Of a stretch of 64,000 nucleotides of DNA, positions 51,523 through 59,791 are shown piece after piece. The stretch is from assembly GCF_004217415.1 (NCBI RefSeq), contig NZ_SHLI01000001.1, forward strand, positions 1,631,239-1,695,238, given 5' to 3'. Within the stretch, counting starts at the first letter, position 1. The number at the start of each line of letters is the position of its first letter. Below the pieces are notes generated by a model that saw only the letters and a program-made list of their open reading frames with translations, ran no database searches and had not been told where the DNA came from. Source of the stretch: Spiribacter vilamensis. Its GTDB lineage: Bacteria > Pseudomonadota > Gammaproteobacteria > Nitrococcales > Nitrococcaceae. Made by a program: the position numbers and the translations under genes.

Positions 51523-52482
51523 GTGTCCGACTCCAGCACACCATCGACGGGCACGCGTCATCGCATCGGGCAGCGCCTCTCGCTGGCACTGCTCTGGATG
51601 CTCGGCAAACTGCCGCCGCGTATTGCCCTGTTTATCGGCGAGACCATCGGTCGCCTCTTCAACCGCCTCCCGACCCAGCGACGCCGGGTCGCGCAGAGAA
51701 ACCTCGAGCTCTGCTTCCCGGAGTTGGGACAGGCACAACGTGAGCACATCACTCGCGCCAACCTGCGCTACACCGGGCGAGGGATCGCGGAAACCGCGCT
51801 TGCCTGGTTCGGGGGAGCACGCGTGGATCATATTCCCTGCGACGTCCACGGGCTGGAAAACCTTGAGGCCGCGCAATCCGGCGGATCGCCGGTCATTCTG
51901 TTGTCAGGGCATTTTTTGTGTATCGAGCTTGCCGCGAGACTGATCGGGCCCCGGATCCGGATGGCTGCGATCTACAAGCCGATGCGCAAAAAACCGCTGA
52001 TGGACCGGACAATGCTGCGGAGCCGGTCGCGGACACTGGCGGATGTGCTGCCAAGGACAGACCTCCGCAAAATCGTGCGGGTTCTCAGACAGGGAACGCC
52101 GGTGTGGTATGCGGGAGACCAGGATTACGGCGTCCGCAACAGCGAGTTCGTGTCCTTTATGGGTGTCCAGACACCCACCACCACCGGATTGATGCGTCTC
52201 AGTCGAATGAGCAGCGCGAAGGTCGTACCGCTTTTTTTCAACATCAACGCCGATGGCAACGGCTATGAGATATGGCTGGAGCCGGCGATGGAGGGATTCC
52301 CCACCGGCAACGATCGTACCGATGCCCAGTGGATGAACGCGGTGATCGAGCGCGGGATTCGCGCCCACCCCGAGCAGTACCTCTGGCTCCACCGCCGGTT
52401 CAAGCACCCGCCTCCGGGTGAGCGGCCGGCCTACGGCGATGCGCTGCAGAAACCCCGCAACCGTTATGGAGCAGCACCGTGA
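51523..52482 (+). CDS. Lipid A biosynthesis lauroyl-type acyltransferase (LpxL/LpxM family)
   Basis: The 319-residue inner-membrane acyltransferase has the catalytic H-x4-E motif in LSGHFLCIEL, RRVAQRNLELCFPEL near the start, and GDQDYG and PEQYLWLHRRFKHPP at the end. It adds a secondary acyl chain to Kdo-lipid A. Start GTG 51523. Repeat copy at 51726 (LGQAQ). 4-bp overlap with waaF. Confidence 0.92.
   Translation: MSDSSTPSTGTRHRIGQRLSLALLWMLGKLPPRIALFIGETIGRLFNRLPTQRRRVAQRNLELCFPELGQAQREHITRANLRYTGRGIAETALAWFGGARVDHIPCDVHGLENLEAAQSGGSPVILLSGHFLCIELAARLIGPRIRMAAIYKPMRKKPLMDRTMLRSRSRTLADVLPRTDLRKIVRVLRQGTPVWYAGDQDYGVRNSEFVSFMGVQTPTTTGLMRLSRMSSAKVVPLFFNINADGNGYEIWLEPAMEGFPTGNDRTDAQWMNAVIERGIRAHPEQYLWLHRRFKHPPPGERPAYGDALQKPRNRYGAAP
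51726..51736. repeat. GGGACAGGCAC copy in the lpxL-like gene
   Basis: Reads LGQAQRE after CFPE; context GAGTTGGGACAGGCACAAC. Confidence 0.75.
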
Positions 52483-53534
52483 CTAACCAGCCCGAGGACG
52501 CCGTCCTGGTCGTCGGACCCGGCTGGGTGGGCGACATGGTGATGGCGCAGAGCCTTTTCAAAGCGCTTCGAGAGCAGGCACCCGACCGGCCGGTCGATGT
52601 CGTAGCACCCCCTTGGGGACAGGCACTTCTCGAGAGAATGCCGGAGGTTCGCCACACGTTCACTTTACCGGTACCGCATGGCGAGTTCGGACTGAGTCGG
52701 CGCTGGAGTTTGGGACAGGCACTAAAACGACTCGGCCACTCCCAGGCGATCGTATTGCCACGATCGGCGAAAGCCGCCCTTGTCCCGTGGCTCGCGCGCA
52801 TCCCAAAACGCACGGGCTACCTCGGCGAGCATCGCTACGGGCTGCTTAACGACATCAGACCGCTCGACCGGCAGAGCACCTACCGAACGGTCGATCGTTT
52901 CGTCGCGCTGGGTGATCCGAATGGGTCGGAGTTTGGGACAGGCACAAACCAGCCCACCATCCAGCCACCCGCACTCACCACTTCCCGCGATCAGCAGCAG
53001 GCAACCCTCGAAACTTTGGGAATCGCTGATAAGTTCGGGACAGGCACAATCCTCACCCTCTGCCCCGGCGCCGAGTACGGTCCCGCCAAGCGCTGGCCGG
53101 CGGCGTCGTTTGCGGCACTGGCGAACAGATACCTGGAGCGCGGCTGCCAGGTGGTGTTGCTGGGTTCTGACAAGGATAGTGAGCTGACCCGGGATATCGC
53201 CGCTGCAGCGCCCGGCGTACTCGACCTGGCTGGCCAAACCACGCTGAGCCAGGCGATTGATCTGCTCGCAGCCAGCTCGGTCGTCGTCACCAACGATTCC
53301 GGGCTCATGCACATCGCCGCCGCGACATCCGCGCCGGTCATCGCCCTGTACGGTTCGTCAGATCCTCAATATACTCCGCCACTTAGCGATCGCGCGGAGA
53401 TCATCTACCGCGGCCTCGAGTGCAGCCCCTGCTTCCAGCGACACTGCCCGCTCGGGCACCTTAACTGCCTGCGGGGCATCACACCGGACCATGTAACCCA
53501 CATGATCGACCAGCAACTGGGCCAGATCGCCTGA
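52479..53534 (+). CDS. waaF: ADP-heptose:LPS heptosyltransferase II
   Basis: The 351-residue GT9 enzyme has VVGPGWVGDMVMAQSLFKAL, LCPGAEYGPAKRWP, the donor-site TNDSGLMHIAAATSAPVIALYGSSDPQYTPP and a C-terminal CSPCFQRHCPLGHLNCL. Start GTG 52479. It carries four in-frame repeat copies (52616, 52712, 52935, 53037); two flank a poorly conserved stretch before the LCPGAEYG strand (EFGTGTNQ and KFGTGTIL), so the protein appears lengthened by repeat sequence. Confidence 0.94.
   Translation: MTNQPEDAVLVVGPGWVGDMVMAQSLFKALREQAPDRPVDVVAPPWGQALLERMPEVRHTFTLPVPHGEFGLSRRWSLGQALKRLGHSQAIVLPRSAKAALVPWLARIPKRTGYLGEHRYGLLNDIRPLDRQSTYRTVDRFVALGDPNGSEFGTGTNQPTIQPPALTTSRDQQQATLETLGIADKFGTGTILTLCPGAEYGPAKRWPAASFAALANRYLERGCQVVLLGSDKDSELTRDIAAAAPGVLDLAGQTTLSQAIDLLAASSVVVTNDSGLMHIAAATSAPVIALYGSSDPQYTPPLSDRAEIIYRGLECSPCFQRHCPLGHLNCLRGITPDHVTHMIDQQLGQIA
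52616..52626. repeat. GGGACAGGCAC copy in waaF
   Basis: Reads WGQALLE. Confidence 0.75.
52712..52722. repeat. GGGACAGGCAC copy in waaF
   Basis: Reads LGQALKR; context GAGTTTGGGACAGGCACTAA. Confidence 0.78.
52935..53047. repeat. Two GGGACAGGCAC copies bounding a 102-bp segment in waaF
   Basis: Copies at 52935-52945 (GAGTTTGGGACAGGCACAAA) and 53037-53047 (AAGTTCGGGACAGGCACAAT), both reading FGTGT, 34 codons apart, in the inter-domain region. Confidence 0.82.
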
Positions 53535-54084
53535 ATGGGTATTCTCCGTACCAGTGCTTTCTGCGGCACATGATGACTGTACAAATGGCAGTAGCACATA
53601 ATTGCAGTTTCCAGACCCGAACGGGATCGAAGCGATGGCTCACCAACACTTCGGTCGTGCGGCGATGATTCGCTCAGTCATGCCAATCATCTGCAAAGTT
53701 CGAAACGCCGATAAGCGGCGACAGATACTGTTGACACCGCTCAAGCATAGAAAATTTGATCGTCCATAGGCTGATGTGTCCAATGAAGACGGGAAGAGAC
53801 ACTTTATCGGTGTCTCTGAGTAACTCACGGACAAGGACGGCGGCTCTGGCGCGGAGCGCCTTTAGCAGAGGTGTAACCGTCTGAGCGTTTTTAGGGGTCT
53901 TCGTTCCGGCATCGACTGAGCGCGTGCCCCGGTCACTGGCAACGAGCAGATATCGATGAAATCCGGCGTGGTCTCGCTCCCTGCGAACGAAAGATATAGC
54001 CGATATTCAAATAAACATACTTTTTGCTATTTCGTTAGCGCTGTCTTAACGACTTCGTCCGACGTTTCACCAATCGAGGATGAC
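53535..54084. other. Gene-free gap at the GC-to-AT transition
   Basis: About 550 bp between waaF and the membrane-protein gene. Only short open frames with no family resemblance. Base composition drops here, marking the left edge of the AT-richer polysaccharide region. Confidence 0.6.
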
Positions 54085-54726
54085 ATGAACACTCACTTAG
54101 ATGCCACCTGGGCAATTACTTTTCGCACGCTTTTTTTTCGCGCCATAATCTATGTCCTCGTCATAGGAGCAATTGCACAAGGGGCTTATTGGGAGGCGCA
54201 GTATTTGCCAGAGGTGCGTTTCTCAGAGCTTGGCTTTACCGAGTTAACGCAAACCTGTGTTCTTATTACTTCATGCTTACTACTCGTATACATTCGCCAA
54301 GTTTTGCAGATTTGGCCCAATTTGACCTTACTGCTCTTAGCTTTCGTTGCCGCCTCACTGGTGCGCGAACAAGACGCGTTTCTCGATCATTATGTCGCAA
54401 CACACACCTGGAAAATATTAGTCTCGCTGATCGTTATCCCCTCTATTACATGGGTAGTGATCCAGCGACGCCGATTTCTGGCCGAATTCGCCCGCTACAG
54501 CAACACACTCTCATTAGGGTTATTTACTGCGGGCATACTCGTTACCTATGCCTTTTCTCGCCTGTTCGGACGCCAGGTTTTCTGGCGAGCCGTGATGCAG
54601 GAAGGTTACATGCGTGACGTGAAAGACATGGCCGAAGAAGTCATCGAGCTTTTGGGTTACAGCATTATATTGATCGCAATAGTGGAGCTACTATTGCTTG
54701 CGAGGCGTATCTATCGATCCCACTAA
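54085..54726 (+). CDS. Hypothetical six-helix membrane protein
   Basis: The 213-residue protein has about six hydrophobic segments (starting at 20, 47, 73, 102, 137 and 190) and a conserved-looking polar patch LVREQDAFLDHY between the third and fourth. GAGGATGAC supports ATG 54085. I do not recognise the family. It is in AT-rich DNA and convergent with the GT90 gene, within the surface-polysaccharide region. Confidence 0.7.
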   Translation: MNTHLDATWAITFRTLFFRAIIYVLVIGAIAQGAYWEAQYLPEVRFSELGFTELTQTCVLITSCLLLVYIRQVLQIWPNLTLLLLAFVAASLVREQDAFLDHYVATHTWKILVSLIVIPSITWVVIQRRRFLAEFARYSNTLSLGLFTAGILVTYAFSRLFGRQVFWRAVMQEGYMRDVKDMAEEVIELLGYSIILIAIVELLLLARRIYRSH

Positions 54727-54856
54727 TTCAGCACTTAACGCTGCGGCAAGACTCAGTACTTAACAGAACATCCTACACCCGGTATCAATATACCGCTCTA
54801 GCAGTGGAGCCCTAGACACCCTGCCAATCAAACGAGCGTTTATAGCTCGCATGCGG

Positions 54857-55846
54857 CTATTCCCATAGCCTCAACCCTAAAGGCGTCGTTTGTTCGGTTT
54901 TCTCAAAATATTTCTGCATTACCAATAGCCCGATAAGGTGCTCTCTAGGTTCATTTAGAAAGGGCTTGACGTAGTTATTGGCGTTGCGAACAATTGCTTT
55001 AGCCTGTTCCGGATGATCTATGTAATACTGCACCTTACTGTCAAGATCGCTGTAATCGTCAGAGACCTGAACGTAATGAAATCCTGCCACCAAAGCACCT
55101 TCCATAAACCAGGTTTCAAATTTTGGCTTAGTCATAAAGCATAATGAATTAGAAGCCATGATCCATTTCAAGTTGGTAGCGACATCATTACCTTCGATAC
55201 TTAAAATGAACTTGTAACCGAGCTGCTGCGAAATACCCAAAAATCCTTTATTGCATACCTCGTCGCTAGACTCTTGACGACTGTCCCCCACGTCACACAA
55301 GGGATGATCGCAAAAGCGCTTGACGAATTCTTTGCGATGTTGCTGATGGCAACCACCGCGCCAGACAAGCAGATTCTTTTTATGCTCGAACGGCTGTTGG
55401 TCATTAACGAAAAAATAGTGTCTTACGCGATTCAATTTGAGCAAAACCGAGGTGTGATTATCATGACGGATCGGGCGGCTTTTAAGAAACGTGAGCTGGT
55501 CTGTTACCCTCGTGACATCACCCGGCTGATAGAAAAGTCGGACTGATGGATCGAAGGCCATCAAATATCTTTTCATATCGATGTAATAAGCCCAACTTTT
55601 CCCTTTGGTGAAATCACCCGCCCGTTCTGCTCCGGAGGCTAAACGCGCTGTCTTCTGCCACTGGTTGTAATAGTTAACTCGTCTCTGGATATCTTCAATA
55701 TCACCCTCTGATCGGTGCGCTTCCAGACACTTAAACCAGCGCTTCCTCTGGTTAATATAGTAACTTCTTGGCAGGCCTATCTCGCTTATCCCTTTAAGAT
55801 AGAACGTAAGTTTGTGACGGTTTTTTCTCAATTTGTCTTTTAGCAA
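54857..55846 (-). CDS. Glycosyltransferase family 90 (CAP10/LpsA-like)
   Basis: The 329-residue protein has the CAP10 core LLVWRGGCHQQHRKEFV, then LGYKFILSIEGNDVATNLKWIMASNSLCFM and a C-terminal VSDDYSDLDSKVQYYIDHPEQAKAIVRNANNYV. Bacterial GT90 enzymes add glucose or xylose to LPS outer core or capsule. Cytoplasmic, no signal peptide. It has AT-rich codon choice unlike genes before 53.5 kb, pointing to acquired outer-core DNA. Confidence 0.85.
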   Translation of the reverse strand: MLKDKLRKNRHKLTFYLKGISEIGLPRSYYINQRKRWFKCLEAHRSEGDIEDIQRRVNYYNQWQKTARLASGAERAGDFTKGKSWAYYIDMKRYLMAFDPSVRLFYQPGDVTRVTDQLTFLKSRPIRHDNHTSVLLKLNRVRHYFFVNDQQPFEHKKNLLVWRGGCHQQHRKEFVKRFCDHPLCDVGDSRQESSDEVCNKGFLGISQQLGYKFILSIEGNDVATNLKWIMASNSLCFMTKPKFETWFMEGALVAGFHYVQVSDDYSDLDSKVQYYIDHPEQAKAIVRNANNYVKPFLNEPREHLIGLLVMQKYFEKTEQTTPLGLRLWE

Positions 55847-56448
55847 GGCAAAACTCTCATTTCTGACCTGGGCGTCTAACAGTCAACCAATAGCTAGCAA
55901 GGCCTTTATCACTGAGGGCGCAGACATCCTCTAACGCGATCAATATTCCAGCGGAATCTCCACCTTTTCGGTTCGTGCAGGTAACCGGGCTCGGCGGCCA
56001 TAGTGCTCGTGTGCTACATCTGGGCCCTCTAGGAACAATAACAGCAGAGGGTTCAAGCGGAGGCCGACGAGATAGTTCATGGCTATTGTTACAAGTTACA
56101 AGACTATACATGCTTAGGGGAGCTCTATATCACGCGTTAGCTGCTCTTGAGGTCCTCGGTGAAAGGTTCGTAGCGGAAACCTCAGGGGCTCAACACAGGG
56201 GGTGCGATGATCTACAAACACCGCCAAACGACGCCACGTTTGCGCGAATGGCTCCGCGATTCGGACTTGCCCGAGTGAGCGCCAGCGAACAGATACAACT
56301 CCGCGCGGTCGATGGTGCTAAGTTGGCGGCACCTCAAAATCCGCATAGACCGTAGCCATAGCCCCGCGACCTTCACGCCGCGCTGCCAGCCGGGTAATAA
56401 ATCAATTATAATGAGGCTACAGCGCACACTGCTACCGACCACCCGCTT

Positions 56449-56472
56449 CGACACCGACACCGACACCGACAT
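56449..56472. repeat. CGACAC hexamer tandem repeat
   Basis: Three CGACAC units and one CGACAT in a row. In one forward frame (56411-56509) it reads Asp-Thr repeats within a 32-codon open frame; no support that this is expressed. Confidence 0.7.
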
Positions 56473-56610
56473 CGGTCGAGCCTTGGTGTTGTCGGACTAT
56501 ACCCGATAATCCAATCATCACTTTCCGTGGCGAACCCTGCGCCACATCACTTTGATTCAAACAGTCAAGCGCTAGCGGACGGAAACGTGATTATTGCAGA
56601 CCCGGGTATA

Positions 56611-56638
56611 TGGACAGGCAGATCTCGATAGGTATAAT
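56611..56638 (+). promoter_or_regulatory. Sigma70-type promoter for the O-antigen ligase gene
   Basis: TGGACA (56611-56616), 16-nt spacer, TATAAT (56633-56638): 5/6 and 6/6 matches. It lies about 95 bp upstream of the waaL start, in the right orientation. Confidence 0.65.
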
Positions 56639-56733
56639 TCATTGCCTCGAGCAAGATTCATAAAATTCACCAAAATTTTTGGCAAAAGAAAATAAATCCT
56701 TTGTTGCAAAGAAATAATATAATACCTTTCGTC

Positions 56734-58041
56734 ATGCGTAAGTTGAATATCAATGCGGGTGGTTTTGCCCATTCCGCGACGGACAACAGCCTCGCGTTTG
56801 GAATCTTTCTATTACCGACCCTTTCACTTGCCCTCCCATCGGGCTATTCGTACGGTATTATCATCATATTATTGAGCGCCATCGCAATTCGGGTTTTTGA
56901 CTCGGAAAAATACCAGTCTGGCTTCGCGCTCTCGACACCGGTCAGTCTTATTATACTATCTCTCGTTCTGTACGCTGTTTTCTGGATCGGCGATGCCGCA
57001 TTACGTGGCGAAGGCGTAAGTGACTTCGATCGGCCGATTCGGTTCCTAATAGCAGCCCTATGCCTTAGCGTTATTGCACGCACACGAATCGACTCGGCAT
57101 GGCTCTGGATGGGCCTTGGCCTTGGGAGTATCAATGCGGGAAGCGTAGCACTCTGGCAATGGACCGTTAATGGAGCATCACGAGCAAGCGGATTCGCACC
57201 GACAAATAAATTTGGCCTGATTGCAATCACTATGGCGTTAATGTGTTTGAGTGGACTCATCTGGAGCACCAGCACTTCTTGTTCCGGCAAAAAGAGATTC
57301 TTCATCTCGGGTCTGCTTGTAATCGGATCTTTTTTCGGATTTACAGCAGCAATGTTATCCGGTAGCCGTGGGGCTTGGATTGCGCTGATACCTGCGACGA
57401 TCGTTTATTCGCTAGTGCTTACGCGAATACTCCAGGCGAAATACATATTACGCCTAACGTCAATGTTAGGCCTGTTTGTAATCCTTCTAGTCTATATTTT
57501 ACCCACAAGTAATATCGTAAATCGCCTAGAAGATGCCGGCAGCCAACTAGAGGCCTACGTTAACGGGGATTTTGTTGGTGGTAGCGTCGGCTTCCGACTA
57601 GAGATGTGGAAAGGTGCGGGCCTCCTTTTCATAGAGCGACCATACATTGGTTGGGGTGAGCTTGGGTATTATTCGAAAATGCATGAACTGGAAACCAATG
57701 GTGCCATTCAAGAACATACAGCACGTTTTACCCACGCTCATAATGACTGGTTCAACGTCCTCGCTAAGAAAGGCTTAGCCGGTGGACTTATCCTCCTCGC
57801 GGTATATTTCACACCGTTGGTTTTTTTCATACAAACGACACTACGCGCAGGAAGAGCAAAGGTTGTGAACACACACATGCTTGCTTTATCAGTTTCTGGC
57901 ATCGTACTGGTGTGCAGCTTTATGTCTGTCGGTATCGCACAGGTAACATTCAACCGGAATATTGGCATCATGTTTTATGCGTTCATGATCGCAGTACTGG
58001 TCGGTCTGTTAGCCCGTGACCGATTGCCGCAAGAAAACTAA
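56734..58041 (+). CDS. O-antigen ligase family membrane protein
   Basis: The 435-residue polytopic protein (about 11-12 hydrophobic segments) has LSGSRGAWIALIPA and the periplasmic-loop motif TARFTHAHNDWFNVLAKKGLAGG of the Wzy_C/WaaL family. It would join polymer to lipid A-core in the periplasm, or polymerise repeats. ATG 56734 is chosen over the TTG at 56701. No strong SD. AT-rich composition. Ligase versus polymerase cannot be decided from sequence. Confidence 0.88.
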   Translation: MRKLNINAGGFAHSATDNSLAFGIFLLPTLSLALPSGYSYGIIIILLSAIAIRVFDSEKYQSGFALSTPVSLIILSLVLYAVFWIGDAALRGEGVSDFDRPIRFLIAALCLSVIARTRIDSAWLWMGLGLGSINAGSVALWQWTVNGASRASGFAPTNKFGLIAITMALMCLSGLIWSTSTSCSGKKRFFISGLLVIGSFFGFTAAMLSGSRGAWIALIPATIVYSLVLTRILQAKYILRLTSMLGLFVILLVYILPTSNIVNRLEDAGSQLEAYVNGDFVGGSVGFRLEMWKGAGLLFIERPYIGWGELGYYSKMHELETNGAIQEHTARFTHAHNDWFNVLAKKGLAGGLILLAVYFTPLVFFIQTTLRAGRAKVVNTHMLALSVSGIVLVCSFMSVGIAQVTFNRNIGIMFYAFMIAVLVGLLARDRLPQEN

Positions 58042-58696
58042 GGTCAAGAAATTAAACAGCATCGCCTCCGTAGAATTTAACGAGTTACTGCAGTCAATCA
58101 GCTAACCAAGAGAGACATTTTGTAGGCCGTAGACTTTTTCATAAACCCTCAAGGAAAACCGCCCACTCCGAGAAACTTTTACAAAAGCCTTTCCGCTTAT
58201 TATACGGGTGCAACTTCTATGCTGATCCGCTCGCAGCACTTAGACCGATTGCTTTTTCCTGCTATATCGCGACATTTATTTTTTGGTGGCTCTCCGGTTT
58301 TTAGGGCCTGCGTGTCGTAAAAAATTCCGCAGACGGCAAGCAGGTTTTGTCTACCTCCCAAAATAATGAAGAAAAGTCGGTCTAAGCAGAAAAGCGTACG
58401 TCAGCCGACGTTGAGTTGTTCGTGCGATTTGCGAAAGGACGTAAACCATTTAGCGTCTTTGTGATCTTGGTTCTCGAGGAGCTATCACACACTAATATTC
58501 TGAATCTATGTATTCAGTCATCTTCAGGGTCAGTACAAGTCCCGATTTTAACGAAGAACCTTATTGCTCCATCTGATGTATCGGCATCACCTTTCTATAA
58601 AATTCGTACCACCGAGGCGAAAGGATTAAAGTAAATAATGAAAACACAGGAATTGACTATTTGTATTGTTAGTCAGATAAGATGCACTTCGGTCTG
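58042..58696. other. AT-rich gap with no recognised gene
   Basis: About 650 bp between convergent waaL-like and GT4 genes. The longest open frame (58416-58634 +, 72 codons) has no recognisable domain. A poly-T stretch near 58250-58290 is not clearly a terminator. Confidence 0.55.
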
Positions 58697-59791
58697 TTAC
58701 TCTCTAGCACTAGCTACTAAACTATCATAAACACAGATATATTTTTCCACCATTCTTTCAGGGCCCATCGACTCTGCGACACGCCTTCCCTCAGTACTGA
58801 ACTTTAACGCGAGATCCGGCGTATCAATCACCTTCGAAATGGCAGTGGCGAGGGCATCAGCGGTTTCAGGCTCAACGAGGAGCCCCGAAACAGAATCGGT
58901 AACAATATCGGGTATACCTCCAACCTGCGAGGCAACAATTGGCACTTCAGCCGTCATTGCCTCTAGCAGCACGGAGCCCAGGCCCTCGTGACGGGACGGA
59001 AACGCAAATACGTCCAGTGCTCCAAGGTAATCCTCAATAGGAGTGACATGACCCGGAAAGTGGATCCACTTCAGGCCCTGCGCTGCGCGCTCAAGGACCG
59101 CCCGATCCTCTCCCTCTCCGAAGAAGACCAACTCTACAGGGTACCCCGCGGCGCGTAGCTGCTCCCCAGCCTGGATAAGGATCGTCTGCCCCTTGTCAGA
59201 ATCCCTCAACGCACCCGCATTGCCGATCAGGATATTGGCGGGGTCCGTCATCAGGTGGTCTCGTATCGCCGGTGTGGCGCTACGAGTCGGCGTCAGGCCG
59301 GAATGGGCGGAAGGTATCAGGAAGACCTCATGTCCCGGACAGAATGACTGCAGCCCGTCTCGTGCTGCCGAGGATATGGCAACGAGGGCGTCCGCCTGGT
59401 GATACGCGAGACGCGTGAGAAACCGGTCCTTGGGGGCCTGCTGCATTCGCCGCGTCACAACATATCTGATCCCACGCAGCTTTTTCAGCCACCAGGCCCA
59501 GTAAATCCCTCGTCCGTCGTGGACATGGGAGATACCCCAGTTCCCGATGGTCCATGGCCGACGCAGGCACTGGCGAGGAGAGAACGTGACCACCCCTTCA
59601 AGATCCAGAGCGGCTTTTGCCAACGGTTCATCGGGATATGCACAGAGCCCTTGTCGGTACCCTCTTGCCGCAAGCTCCCGCATTAGAAGCCAGGTCTGCT
59701 GTTCACCACCTCGCCACCCGCGGGCAACGTTGATATGCAAAACACGGGGCGTTGCTTCAGCCACCTTGACGGCTCGCTGGCGCATTCGCAT
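58697..59791 (-). CDS. Glycosyltransferase family 4
   Basis: The 364-residue GT-B enzyme has an N-terminal acceptor domain (VLHINVARGWRGGEQQTWLLMRELAARG) and a C-terminal donor domain with LIGNAGALRDSDKGQ, VFAFPSRHEGLGSVLLEAMTAEVPIVASQVGGIPDIV (E-x7-E type). It likely adds a core sugar to LPS. It overlaps hldD by 35 bp, so the true start could be a later codon such as GTG 59764. Co-transcribed with hldD and the sulfotransferase gene. Confidence 0.9.
   Translation of the reverse strand: MRMRQRAVKVAEATPRVLHINVARGWRGGEQQTWLLMRELAARGYRQGLCAYPDEPLAKAALDLEGVVTFSPRQCLRRPWTIGNWGISHVHDGRGIYWAWWLKKLRGIRYVVTRRMQQAPKDRFLTRLAYHQADALVAISSAARDGLQSFCPGHEVFLIPSAHSGLTPTRSATPAIRDHLMTDPANILIGNAGALRDSDKGQTILIQAGEQLRAAGYPVELVFFGEGEDRAVLERAAQGLKWIHFPGHVTPIEDYLGALDVFAFPSRHEGLGSVLLEAMTAEVPIVASQVGGIPDIVTDSVSGLLVEPETADALATAISKVIDTPDLALKFSTEGRRVAESMGPERMVEKYICVYDSLVASARE

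Larger units (their letters stand above)
55847..56733. other. Long gap with no recognised gene
   Basis: About 890 bp. Short open frames on both strands (for example 55975-56355 +) resemble nothing I know. It contains a hexamer tandem repeat (56449-56472) and a good promoter (56611-56638) facing waaL. It may hold decayed genes of a former surface-polysaccharide or mobile element. Confidence 0.55.

Noticed and set aside
31198-53047. The 11-mer cluster as a CRISPR array
   Set aside because: Copies are 11 bp, irregularly spaced, in both orientations, often within genes, and no cas genes are present.
53640-53834. 64-codon minus-strand open frame after waaF as a gene or transposase remnant
   Set aside because: No recognisable motif, no ribosome site and no terminal repeats nearby.
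55975-56355. 126-codon open frame in the gap before the ligase
   Set aside because: Starts with GTG without a ribosome site, no domain, composition not gene-like.
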